From Thermoanaerobacterium saccharolyticum (GTDB lineage: Bacteria > Bacillota > Thermoanaerobacteria > Thermoanaerobacterales > Thermoanaerobacteraceae), in NCBI RefSeq assembly GCF_000747665.1, contig NZ_BBKT01000011.1, forward strand, positions 1 through 35,456: a stretch of 35,456 nt of DNA, read 5' to 3'. The first letter of the stretch is position 1. Each line of letters starts with the position of its first letter. The position numbers were made by a program, and so were the translations under genes. The notes beneath the pieces are model-generated. The model was given only the letters and a program-made list of their open reading frames with translations, did not search any database and had not been told where the DNA came from. Positions 17,573-25,452 of the stretch are shown here, in pieces.

Positions 17573-17929
17573 TTAAGCACCGGCTTTCTCAGAATCATCG
17601 TGTTTTTCCAGATGAATGTTGTACTTTTTGTCTGTGCAGCTTCTGTAATGCACATCAAGCTTTAAACATTTCTTAGGACACTTTTCTACGCATACGCCAC
17701 ATAAGACACATTCAAACGGATCGTACTCCCAAACACTGGACTTTCTATCAACCTTTATGCAGTTTGACGGGCATACTCTCTGGCACATGCCGCAAAAAAT
17801 GCATTCATCAATGTTGTTTTCCAAATGGCCTCTGTTTATATCAAAGGGCTTTCTCTCTTCAAACGGATACATTCGAGTCACTGGCTTCTTTGATAAATTA
17901 GAAAACACGCTTTTTAGCATATCCAACAT
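17573..17929 (-). CDS. echF: Ech hydrogenase subunit F, 2x[4Fe-4S] ferredoxin-like
   Basis: 118 aa from the start MLDMLKSVFSN. That ATG (17929) has AGAGGTG about 8 nt upstream; the longer in-frame reading enters the end of the large subunit gene without a site of its own. Two CX2CX2CX3C clusters are present: C43/C46/C49/C53 and C74/C77/C80/C84, as in NuoI/HycF/EchF subunits. It passes electrons from ferredoxin toward the [NiFe] small subunit at the inner face of the membrane. Last structural gene of the Ech complex; hypA follows immediately. Confidence 0.93.
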   Translation of the reverse strand: MLDMLKSVFSNLSKKPVTRMYPFEERKPFDINRGHLENNIDECIFCGMCQRVCPSNCIKVDRKSSVWEYDPFECVLCGVCVEKCPKKCLKLDVHYRSCTDKKYNIHLEKHDDSEKAGA

Positions 17930-17955
17930 CTCAATCACACCTCTTCCCTGACAGA

Positions 17956-19038
17956 TTATCTTTCCGTACAACTGATGCAAGGATCGATCGTCAGTATGAG
18001 TACAGGGACATCTTGCAGATGAGAGCCAGGCAGTATTTTTAAAAGAGCCGGTATATTGGCAAAGGTAGGTGTTCTTATGCGAAGCCTATCTAAAAATTTC
18101 GTGCCATTTGATTTAATGTAATACACTACTTCTCCTCTTGACTGCTCAAGCCTTGATATAACTTCACCGGCAGGTGGATTGCCTTTTACAGGAACACTTA
18201 TTTCTCCTTCAGGCATCTTTCCTAATGCCTGTCTTATAAGATCGATGGACTGGAATATCTCCCTCATCCTAACCAAATTCCTGGCATAACTGTCACCAGC
18301 CTTTTCCACAATCGGCTCGAAATCAAGGTACTTATAAGCAGCATAGCCAGTAGTCCTAAGGTCCAAATCCACACCGCTTCCCTTAGCCATAGGTCCAGTT
18401 GCGCCAAGCTCATACGCTTCTTCTTTCGTCAAAACTCCTATGCCAACAGTCCTCTGCTTTACAGTATAGTTGTTCATGACGACATCGTTGATGTCTTTAA
18501 GCTGCCTCTCCACTTCATCTAATTCTTTTAAGATCCACTTAGCTTGTTCGCTATTTATGTCTTTTCTAACTCCACCTACTATATTAACTGAAATTATGAC
18601 TCTGTTGCCTGATGTGGCTTCCAGTATGTCCATTATCTTCTCGCGAATCTTCCACGTCTGCATAAAGAGATTTTCAAAGCCAAATGCATCAGCAAAAAGT
18701 CCAAGCCATAAAAGATGGCTGTGTATCCTGTGAAGTTCTGCCCAAATAGTCCTTAAATATTCAGCTCTTACAGGAACTTCTATACCCATCAATTCTTCTA
18801 TTGCTTCACAATAATCTTGCCCATGCATGCAACTGCATATACCGCATACCCTCTCTACGACGTAAACCATCTGATTAAAGTCCTTCTTCTGAGCTAAAGT
18901 CTCTAATCCCCTGTGTACAAAACCAAAAGCAGGATACGCCTCAACCACCTTTTCATCTTCTACAACAAGTTTTAAGTGAATAGGCTCAGGCAAAACAGGG
19001 TGCTGCGGTCCAAACGGAATCGTACTTTTATCACTCAT
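17956..19038 (-). CDS. echE: Ech hydrogenase large ([NiFe]) subunit E
   Basis: 360 aa from MSDKSTIPFG; catalytic subunit that reduces protons to H2 (group 4, NuoD-like). Ni ligands: C65 and C68 in the L1 motif ERVCGICSCMH, and C354 and C357 in the L2 motif DPCISCTER. The protein ends exactly at CTER, with no C-terminal extension to be removed, and no maturation endopeptidase gene is present in the operon. The start at 19038 overlaps the stop of the upstream subunit gene by 8 bp (ATGAGTGA) and has GGGTGG upstream; an in-frame start three codons earlier is less well placed. Confidence 0.96.
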   Translation of the reverse strand: MSDKSTIPFGPQHPVLPEPIHLKLVVEDEKVVEAYPAFGFVHRGLETLAQKKDFNQMVYVVERVCGICSCMHGQDYCEAIEELMGIEVPVRAEYLRTIWAELHRIHSHLLWLGLFADAFGFENLFMQTWKIREKIMDILEATSGNRVIISVNIVGGVRKDINSEQAKWILKELDEVERQLKDINDVVMNNYTVKQRTVGIGVLTKEEAYELGATGPMAKGSGVDLDLRTTGYAAYKYLDFEPIVEKAGDSYARNLVRMREIFQSIDLIRQALGKMPEGEISVPVKGNPPAGEVISRLEQSRGEVVYYIKSNGTKFLDRLRIRTPTFANIPALLKILPGSHLQDVPVLILTIDPCISCTER

Positions 19039-19408
19039 TCTTACCACCCTTTTCTCTTCTTATAATCTCTATGTCTGCTTGTGGACTTATTGGAGAGCTT
19101 TCACCCAACATAAAGTTTCCTCCAAAGTCAACCGCAAGACCGTCAAACTCAACTCCAAAAAGCTCTTTTATCTCATTCTCTACCGCCAGCGCACATGAAT
19201 AAATATCTGAAACGCTGGGCACATTTTTCCCATCGGTTATGATGTGGATGTTTTCTAGATCATAACCTATTGCAAATGTGTATATGATTTTAAACTTATC
19301 TTCTAAATTAAGGCACGTTTCTGTGACAAATCTATAGCCACCATCGTGATATTTTTTTACTTCACTTTTTAAGTTGCCAATCTCCACTTCTCTGCTATTT
19401 ACGATCAT
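19031..19408 (-). CDS. echD: Ech hydrogenase subunit D (NuoC / 30-kDa-like)
   Basis: 125 aa soluble subunit related to the 30-kDa (NuoC) subunit of complex I. Recognised by the family stretch ENEIKELFGVEFDGL and by its place between small and large subunit genes. It should bridge the electron-transfer module. It follows the small subunit gene by 10 nt and overlaps the large subunit gene by 8 bp. Sequence conservation in this subunit is low, so the call relies partly on gene order. Confidence 0.88.
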   Translation of the reverse strand: MIVNSREVEIGNLKSEVKKYHDGGYRFVTETCLNLEDKFKIIYTFAIGYDLENIHIITDGKNVPSVSDIYSCALAVENEIKELFGVEFDGLAVDFGGNFMLGESSPISPQADIEIIRREKGGKNE

Positions 19409-19418
19409 AAAATCACTC

Positions 19419-19892
19419 CTAACCTAAGCTTTTGGCTGAAACTATTACTTCCCTGCGTGAATACTTCTCCTTTAATATCTGGGCTGCCTTGTAAAGGCCG
19501 TCTATCATGGCCTCGGGCTTAGCTGGACATCCAGGAACATATACATCAACAGGAATCACTTTGTCTATTCCGCCTAACACGTTATAGCAGTCCCTAAATA
19601 TACCTCCACTGCATGCACAAATTCCGGCTGCCACAACTACTTTTGGATCTGGCATCATGTCATAGACATTTTTCAGTACATCTTTATTTTTTTCATTTAC
19701 AGTGCCAGTTACAATTAAGATGTCAGCATGTTTTGGATTTCCCACATTTACCATTCCAAATCTTTCCATATCGTATATAGGCGTCATACATGCCAAAACC
19801 TCTATATCACATCCATTGCAACTTCCACAATCGTAATGAACTACCCATGGTGATTTTGAAAATGACTTTTTTACAAATTCTTTTAAACCCAT
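19419..19892 (-). CDS. echC: Ech hydrogenase small subunit C (NuoB-like, [4Fe-4S])
   Basis: 157 aa from MGLKEFVKKS. That ATG has GAGGTG upstream; an in-frame Met 14 codons earlier lies inside the previous gene. The proximal [4Fe-4S] site is visible as CGSCNGCDIE (C22/C25/C28), C92/C94 in AAGICACSGG and C122 in VPGCPAKPE, the NuoB/HycG pattern. It transfers electrons to the large subunit. The preceding membrane subunit gene ends at 19900, 7 nt before this start. Confidence 0.95.
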   Translation of the reverse strand: MGLKEFVKKSFSKSPWVVHYDCGSCNGCDIEVLACMTPIYDMERFGMVNVGNPKHADILIVTGTVNEKNKDVLKNVYDMMPDPKVVVAAGICACSGGIFRDCYNVLGGIDKVIPVDVYVPGCPAKPEAMIDGLYKAAQILKEKYSRREVIVSAKSLG

Positions 19893-19899
19893 AAAGTTA

Positions 19900-20763
19900 T
19901 CACCTCGATACATTGCTAAAATACAGGTAAGCAATATTTAAGACTGTAAAACTTATACCCACAATCCAGCTAAAGCTAAGCATCCACTTAAGCGTCATCC
20001 TTGCAGATATATTATCTACGATTATATCTAAAAAGAATACAAAAAGCGATATCAAAGCACCAATCACAAGATTTTGCGACCAGAAAATTGCCAGCATTGC
20101 CAAAAGCAACACTAACTCGTACCAATCAGCTATTTCAATTAAAGCCAGATACGGCCCTGCATAATCTGTAAGAATCCCTCTTACAAGCTCTTGATGGGCA
20201 TGTTCGGATGTAGAAAAATCGAACGGAGATTTCTTTATTTTTATGTCCAATACAAGGCTTAAAACCACAAAGATAAGCGGCAAATCCAGAAGAAGCCTTC
20301 CATGTGACATTATATCGTGCAAATTGAAGCTTCCAGCTACATAGTACATGCCAATAAGCACAAATATAAGGAGAGGTTCATAAGCAAGCATCTGCATAAG
20401 TTCCCTCTGAGCTCCTACTTGGCTGTACGGTGACCTTGTAGCCAATGCTCCTATTACATAGAAAACAAGCCCTATTGACATTATAAAAATTATCATAAGA
20501 AGATCAGCTTTTATTGCAAAGAAGCCAACACTTAGTATAGCTGATAACAAATATATATACGCTGCAAATATCTGAAAGTCGTTTACTATCATCTTTTCTT
20601 TAGAAAGCAATTTTACTACATCGTAAAAAGGCTGTAGTACAGGTGGACCATACCTGCCTTGAATAAGCGCTGTTACTTTTCTGTCTAATCCTGTTATGAG
20701 CCCTCCTATAAGCGGGGTCAAAATGACCGCCGCCGCAAAAATCAAATAATCTGCCCACGTCAT
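19900..20763 (-). CDS. echB: Ech hydrogenase membrane subunit B (NuoH-like)
   Basis: 287 aa integral membrane protein of the NuoH/HycD/EchB family, with about eight hydrophobic segments. Family stretches: IQGRYGPPVLQPFYDVVKLL near residue 35 and SPFDFSTSEHAHQELVRGIL near residue 195 (the acidic loop that contacts the electron-transfer module in complex I). It connects the catalytic arm to the ion-pumping subunit. Its ATG overlaps the echA stop (ATGA, 20763-20760). Confidence 0.95.
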   Translation of the reverse strand: MTWADYLIFAAAVILTPLIGGLITGLDRKVTALIQGRYGPPVLQPFYDVVKLLSKEKMIVNDFQIFAAYIYLLSAILSVGFFAIKADLLMIIFIMSIGLVFYVIGALATRSPYSQVGAQRELMQMLAYEPLLIFVLIGMYYVAGSFNLHDIMSHGRLLLDLPLIFVVLSLVLDIKIKKSPFDFSTSEHAHQELVRGILTDYAGPYLALIEIADWYELVLLLAMLAIFWSQNLVIGALISLFVFFLDIIVDNISARMTLKWMLSFSWIVGISFTVLNIAYLYFSNVSR

Positions 20764-22643
20764 AACAATATCCCTCCGAAAATCGCCAGTATCAAAATAA
20801 GCGAGATATAGTTCATGTATTTTGTCATCTTCTCTTCATTTATTATGCTTGGAAGATAGTAATTTTTTACATCATAGCCATTATTTGAATCATCGTAATT
20901 GAGCCCAGCCTCGTAAGGCTTTGTCTCCACTATGTCACGTGAGTTCTTTATTGTCAAGAACGCCAACATAACAGCTAAACCTATAGCAAAAAACACTGGA
21001 TATATGGAAAATCCACCAAGATTGCTTTCCATGTATCCTGCCGCAGCTTTTACCGATATAGACATCTTAAGCATGTTTATTTCAGGCTTTACAATTGCAT
21101 TAAAAAGCTGTGTCACAGCCAAACTCAATACAATCGCTATCGTAACTAAACTGTACAAAGCAAATCTTACCGTTGACGGTTGTTTCTCCACGAAAAATTT
21201 GCTGTTATGTCCTTCTGACAATATATTGCCTATCCACCTGGTGTAGTACATGACTGTTATAGCGCTGCCTAATATTAAAAGCAGTGCCACAAGTAGATTT
21301 CTTGATGCCGCTTCAATAGCCATCCACTTGCTTAAAAGCATACCAAATGGTGCAATCATCAAAGATAAAATGCCTATAAAAGTTATGATGGTCGTAACAG
21401 GCATTTTTGTAATAAGCCCTTTCATGTCCTCGATGTCACGACTGCCGATATTTTGTTCAATTGTGCCGACACACAAGAATAAGAGAGCCTTCGACACTGC
21501 ATGGAATATTAAAAGCAAAATTGCCGCTGTTATAGCGCTGGAAGTATTGATGCCTATGCTGGATATCATCAACCCTAAATTGGCAATCGTAGAATACGCC
21601 AATATCTTCTTGCCATTGCTTTGGCTTAAAGCTAATATGGATGTAGCAATGAACGTAAACGCACCGTATAGCGCTATAAACCCGCTTAATGTCGTACCTC
21701 TAAATGTAGGAGCTAATCTCAAAATAAGGTATATAGCAGCTTTCACCATCGTGCTTGAGTGCAAAAGTGCTGACACCGGTGTCGGTGCCACCATAGCGCC
21801 TAAAAGCCAACTTTGGAATGGCATCTGAGCAGATTTTGTAAAAGCACCCAATACCATAAAAGACACTGGTATCAACAAAATATACGAAGTATCAGACTTC
21901 AAGACAGCATCTAATGTTATCATGCCAGTATATTTGTATAGGATTATAATTCCAACCAACAATGAAAATCCACCAAACATGTTTATCCACAAAGCTCTTG
22001 ATGCATTTTTGATTGCCACTTCTGTCTTATCGTGAGAAATGAGCAGGAAAGACGATAGAGAAGTTATCTCCCAGAAGAAATACAACCACATCAAATTATT
22101 GGAGAATATTATGCCATTCATTGCTCCAAAGAACAAAAGTATGACTGCAAAAAATCTTGATTGTCTTGATTTAACTAATTTCTCTTCTTTTTCATGATGG
22201 TCCATATAGCCAAAAGCATACAAAGCTATTATAGATCCCACTATAGAAACAACCAGATTCATTATAATCGAAAGGTTGTCAATGTAAAATGCTCTTACTT
22301 CTTGTTCTTTCAATACAAATAGTTCAAAATACGCAAGAGGCAATATCTGCAATATTGAAAAAATCGCTATCTTAGGTTCTTTCACCTTAAATGATACATA
22401 AAGAGTATAAAGCAAAAGCACATAATCGCCAACTTTTATCAATTTATCAATGATTCCATAATACGATGTCCCAACAACTGTTGGCAAATTGGCAGTTTTA
22501 AAAATTGCCAATGAACTTAAAAACACTATAAGCAGTGTAGCCGAAACAAATGTCTTCCTCACTACAGCTTTGCCGATTGTAATTGTTATCAAACTCATTA
22601 CAATTGGGACAATTATGCTTATTAAAACCAGATCGCTTGCCAT
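20760..22643 (-). CDS. echA: Ech hydrogenase membrane ion-translocating subunit A (NuoL-like)
   Basis: 627 aa, about 15-16 membrane segments, Mrp-antiporter/NuoL type. Family motifs include SSFLLISHDKTEVA, FTKSAQMPFQSWLLGAM with the conserved Lys, and PTPVSALLHSSTMVKA with the conserved His/Lys pair of the proton path. It is the pump that couples ferredoxin oxidation to H+ or Na+ export. The start MASDLVLI at 22643 has AAGGAGTG 4 nt upstream; an in-frame start eight codons earlier is weaker. First gene of the ech-hyp operon, about 60 nt downstream of a near-consensus promoter. Confidence 0.95.
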   Translation of the reverse strand: MASDLVLISIIVPIVMSLITITIGKAVVRKTFVSATLLIVFLSSLAIFKTANLPTVVGTSYYGIIDKLIKVGDYVLLLYTLYVSFKVKEPKIAIFSILQILPLAYFELFVLKEQEVRAFYIDNLSIIMNLVVSIVGSIIALYAFGYMDHHEKEEKLVKSRQSRFFAVILLFFGAMNGIIFSNNLMWLYFFWEITSLSSFLLISHDKTEVAIKNASRALWINMFGGFSLLVGIIILYKYTGMITLDAVLKSDTSYILLIPVSFMVLGAFTKSAQMPFQSWLLGAMVAPTPVSALLHSSTMVKAAIYLILRLAPTFRGTTLSGFIALYGAFTFIATSILALSQSNGKKILAYSTIANLGLMISSIGINTSSAITAAILLLIFHAVSKALLFLCVGTIEQNIGSRDIEDMKGLITKMPVTTIITFIGILSLMIAPFGMLLSKWMAIEAASRNLLVALLLILGSAITVMYYTRWIGNILSEGHNSKFFVEKQPSTVRFALYSLVTIAIVLSLAVTQLFNAIVKPEINMLKMSISVKAAAGYMESNLGGFSIYPVFFAIGLAVMLAFLTIKNSRDIVETKPYEAGLNYDDSNNGYDVKNYYLPSIINEEKMTKYMNYISLILILAIFGGILL

Positions 22644-22712
22644 TTTTTCACTCCTTCTCCATTCCATTTAATGAATATTATATATTGTATACATTTTTAA
22701 ATACTCATTTTG

Positions 22713-22741
22713 ATTATAAATCTAATTGAATAATAAGTCAA
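22713..22741 (-). promoter_or_regulatory. Promoter of the ech-hyp operon
   Basis: On the minus strand: TTGACT (22741-22736), 17-bp spacer, TATAAT (22718-22713). A near-perfect sigma-A promoter; predicted transcript start near 22706, about 60 nt before echA. It is the only strong promoter seen before the 12-gene cluster. Confidence 0.85.
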
Positions 22742-22817
22742 TTGTATTTAATATTAATTAATTTTGTTTATTATTTAACAATATTTCAATGGTTTTTGTA
22801 ATTTATTCCACAAAAAT

Positions 22818-22841
22818 AGCAGAGGAATAATTTCCTCTGCT
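22818..22841 (-). terminator. Terminator of the FtsH-like gene
   Basis: Perfect 10-bp stem AGCAGAGGAA / TTCCTCTGCT around a 4-nt loop, followed on the minus strand by ATTTTTG. It ends the two-gene ftsH-like transcript before the ech promoter. Confidence 0.92.
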
Positions 22842-22844
22842 CTG

Positions 22845-24329
22845 TCAACATGCTTTTTGGACGTTTTCTCCATTCAATATCCTTCTTAAATACTCGCCTG
22901 ATATTGTCTCTTCTTTAACTAATATGCTTGATATTTCGTTTAGGACATCTATCTTATCCTTCAAAAGCTCTTTGACCTTTTCTTCCTGCTCCTTTATTAT
23001 CCTGTTTACTTCCTCATTTACCTTATCCCCTGATATGTCGTCTTTACTGATGATGCCAAGGCTTGAAAGTCCTGTATAGACTATTTTCTTTGCAATTTCC
23101 ACTGCCTGATCAAAATCGTTAGCTGAACCTGTGCTTCTGCTGTTTAATACGAGAAGTTCCGCAGCCGTTCCACCAAGAGCCACCATTATTTCATGCTCCA
23201 ACTGTTCTTTCGTGTATATAAACGTATCATCCTTCTCAGTCTGCCTTACAAAACCTAAAGCCTTACCTCTCGGCACTATCGTTACAGTAGCAACAGAATT
23301 CGGATTGACCATCTCACCGATTATGGCATGTCCTGCCTCATGTATCGATACTCTTAGTATCTCATCTTCTGTAGGCTTTTTGTCTGTCTTTTCGCCAAGT
23401 ATGACTTTATCAACCGCTTCTTGCAAATGCCTTTGCATTATTTTAGAAGAACCATCCCTCATAGCCAATATAGCTGCTTCATTGCACAGACTTTCTAAAT
23501 GAGCTCCCGAGAAGCCAAAGGTGTCTTCTGCGATTGCCTCTAAATTCACATTTTCATCCAAAGGCTTGTTTCTCGTATGAATCTTCAGTATCTGCAGCCT
23601 GCCGCTTTTGTCAGGAAGGTCTACCGTCACATGCCTATCAAACCTTCCCGGCCTTAATAAGGCAGGATCCAGCATGTCAGGCCTATTTGTAGCCGCCACT
23701 ACAAGAATATTTATATCATTATCGCTTTTTATGCCATCCATCTCAACAAGAAGCTGGTTTAGCGTCTGATCGTATTCATGATGACTTTCGTTTGTGCCTC
23801 TTTTTGCCCCAAGTATATCTATTTCGTCTATGAATATTATCGCACTGTTTTTTTGTTCTTTTTTAGCCAACGCTTTTGCTGATTCAAAAAGCTTTCTGAC
23901 TCTCTGTGCACCGACACCTGCATACATCTCTATAAACTCACTGCCAGATGTAGCTACATAGCTAGAGTCAGTGTACTTAGCAGCAGCCTTAGCAAGGAGA
24001 GTTTTACCTGTACCTGGAGGTCCACTTAAAAGTATCCCCTTAAGCGGCCTTATGCCCATTTTCCTGATTTTATCCCTGTTTATCACAAAATCCAATGCTT
24101 CCTTTAGCTCTGATATAGCTGTGTTTTGACCGCCTATGTCATCAAAAGACACGCTTGTATCAGGGTTTACTACTTTTCCTGACGAGCTTATAAGCCCTCT
24201 GCTTTCTAATAAGAAGCTTAAAGCAAAAATCATCATTCCTACTATCACAATAGGAGTTATATCTATGCCTAATATAGCAGCAAAAATCACTAAAGCAATT
24301 GAAATGCCGATGAGTATTTCTTTAACCAT
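22845..24329 (-). CDS. Short FtsH-like AAA+ membrane metalloprotease
   Basis: 494 aa ATP-dependent zinc protease of the M41 family; typical bacterial FtsH is 600-700 aa. Two hydrophobic helices (about 4-22 and 26-42) are joined by only a few residues, so the usual extracytoplasmic domain is missing. Then the AAA module: Walker A GPPGTGKT (103-110), Walker B IIFIDEID (164-171) and second region of homology RPGRFDR (226-232). The protease domain follows, with zinc site HEAGH (330-334) and a downstream Asp in SANDFDQAVEIA. The C-terminus is short. The ATG overlaps the stop of the upstream gene by 8 bp. It could degrade membrane or cytosolic proteins; the missing external domain may be supplied by the overlapping neighbour. 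Probably a paralogue of a housekeeping FtsH elsewhere, so no symbol given. Confidence 0.93.
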   Translation of the reverse strand: MVKEILIGISIALVIFAAILGIDITPIVIVGMMIFALSFLLESRGLISSSGKVVNPDTSVSFDDIGGQNTAISELKEALDFVINRDKIRKMGIRPLKGILLSGPPGTGKTLLAKAAAKYTDSSYVATSGSEFIEMYAGVGAQRVRKLFESAKALAKKEQKNSAIIFIDEIDILGAKRGTNESHHEYDQTLNQLLVEMDGIKSDNDINILVVAATNRPDMLDPALLRPGRFDRHVTVDLPDKSGRLQILKIHTRNKPLDENVNLEAIAEDTFGFSGAHLESLCNEAAILAMRDGSSKIMQRHLQEAVDKVILGEKTDKKPTEDEILRVSIHEAGHAIIGEMVNPNSVATVTIVPRGKALGFVRQTEKDDTFIYTKEQLEHEIMVALGGTAAELLVLNSRSTGSANDFDQAVEIAKKIVYTGLSSLGIISKDDISGDKVNEEVNRIIKEQEEKVKELLKDKIDVLNEISSILVKEETISGEYLRRILNGENVQKAC

Positions 24330-24846
24330 CCGTTACATCCCCCTTTGTATTGCGCGGTATAATCTTGTACAGGTAATTTTGACCATCATATATGCTTAAA
24401 TATATGTTGTTCTCATCAATATAGACATTCGTCTTGGCGCCTTTTTCAATGCTATTTTTATCGATAATATTGCTCATCTCTATATAATCGCCATTTTGGA
24501 TAGCCTGATATATAGCAAACTGATCCTGGTAGAACAAATTGTCTAATTTCTCGTTAGGATTGTCAACTATCCTTATATCAATTTTAACCGGATATTTCTC
24601 AACTATCTTCTCAATGTTCTTGTAGGCTGTCATAAGGTTGTCTACCTTTTTAAGCTTGACATTTGCCGTATAACCACTGTTTCCAATGATCACATCTGCT
24701 GACTGAACGCCATTTAACGATCTTATGTCAGTGGCTATCTTCTGCGGCAATATGCGATTCTGATATAAATTAAATCCTCCTAAAAGCACACCCAACGCCA
24801 ACGTCACCGTTACTATGACTACCTGCCATTTCAATTTCGAAAACAT
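24322..24846 (-). CDS. Single-pass membrane protein of unknown function, coupled to the FtsH-like protease
   Basis: 174 aa from MFSKLKWQVV. That ATG (24846) has AGGGGGT about 7 nt upstream, better than an in-frame start eight codons earlier. One N-terminal membrane helix (about 8-29) is followed by an outward-facing domain of about 140 residues. Its first part (IRSLNGVQSADVIIGNSGYT, then VKLKKV) has the LxGVxxAxV... pattern of small alpha/beta ring-building or YhcN-like domains; this is resemblance only. The second part contains helix and strand (FAIYQAIQNGDYIEM, NNIYLSIYDGQNYLY). No catalytic motif seen. The gene overlaps the protease gene by 8 bp and shares its promoter, so a joint complex is likely. 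Confidence 0.8.
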   Translation of the reverse strand: MFSKLKWQVVIVTVTLALGVLLGGFNLYQNRILPQKIATDIRSLNGVQSADVIIGNSGYTANVKLKKVDNLMTAYKNIEKIVEKYPVKIDIRIVDNPNEKLDNLFYQDQFAIYQAIQNGDYIEMSNIIDKNSIEKGAKTNVYIDENNIYLSIYDGQNYLYKIIPRNTKGDVTDG

Positions 24847-24880
24847 AATATACCCCCTCTCCGGCGACATGATATATCAT

Positions 24881-24909
24881 ATTATATCATAAAATATATA
24901 CTCGGACAA
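24881..24909 (-). promoter_or_regulatory. Promoter of the ftsH-like gene pair
   Basis: On the minus strand: TTGTCC (24909-24904), 17-bp spacer, TATAAT (24886-24881). Start of transcription about 28 nt before the first ATG. Divergent from the promoter at 24927-24955. Confidence 0.7.
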
Positions 24910-24926
24910 CACCACAGTATGTTTAA

Positions 24927-24955
24927 TTGACTTCCACAACTCATAAAACTATAAT
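24927..24955 (+). promoter_or_regulatory. Promoter of the NifX-like gene
   Basis: TTGACT (24927-24932), 17-bp spacer, TATAAT (24950-24955). Strong sigma-A promoter, about 75 nt of leader before the ATG at 25037. The -35 boxes of this and the divergent promoter are under 20 bp apart. Confidence 0.8.
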
Positions 24956-25036
24956 TAACTTAATAATATATAATTATATTACAACTTATATCCAAAACTT
25001 AATGTTTAAAATTTACAAATACAGGAGTGAACGAAC

Positions 25037-25399
25037 ATGAGGATAGCAGCTACAGTGACAAATGACGGATTAATTTCTAAATTGCCAGACGGTCCTTATA
25101 TAGTTATCTACGATAGCGAGAAAAAAGACGCAGAAAAATACGAAAATCCAAGTTTTCCTCTAAAAGACGGAAGGCGAATCGCTACAGTTAATTTTCTCAT
25201 AGACAAAAAAGCCGATCATGTCATTACAATACCTGAATCATTTTGCGACACATCGTATGGCAAGGCTAAAAACAGCGGCATCAAATTCATAAGGCTTAAT
25301 GAAAGTTTGCCATTTGAAAAAGTCATCGAAAATCTATCAACTTATTTAAACAGCACAATATCAGACATACCCGAGGAAGAACTATTTAAGAAAAAATAA
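25037..25399 (+). CDS. NifX/NifB-C-terminal-like cofactor-binding domain protein
   Basis: 120 aa with the small RNase H-like fold of the dinitrogenase iron-molybdenum cofactor family (NifX, NafY, NifB C-terminus, MTH1175): N-terminal MRIAATVTNDGLISK..., then YIVIYDSEKK and a VNFLIDKKADHVITIPESFCD segment where the family places its cofactor/metal loop. No nitrogenase genes are nearby. Such stand-alone proteins are common in anaerobes next to Mrp/ApbC ATPases, and here an mrp gene is convergent 54 bp away, suggesting an Fe-S or metal-cluster role. The start has AGGAGTG upstream. Family assignment is by pattern and context, moderately sure. Confidence 0.7.
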   Translation: MRIAATVTNDGLISKLPDGPYIVIYDSEKKDAEKYENPSFPLKDGRRIATVNFLIDKKADHVITIPESFCDTSYGKAKNSGIKFIRLNESLPFEKVIENLSTYLNSTISDIPEEELFKKK

Positions 25400-25408
25400 A
25401 AAATTTAT

Positions 25409-25442
25409 AGGAGGCATTGGTAATTTCGATGCCTCCTTTTTT
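25409..25442. terminator. Terminator between the NifX-like and mrp genes
   Basis: AGGAGGCAT (25409-25417) pairs with ATGCCTCCT (25429-25437), then a run of T (25437-25442). A-rich sequence on the other side allows use by the convergent mrp gene. Confidence 0.88.
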
Positions 25443-25452
25443 AAATAAATTA

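Noticed and set aside
21250..21828. A 192-codon open frame antisense to echA
   Set aside because: Its hydrophobic pattern is the reverse reading of membrane helices in echA; echA itself is clearly real and continuous.
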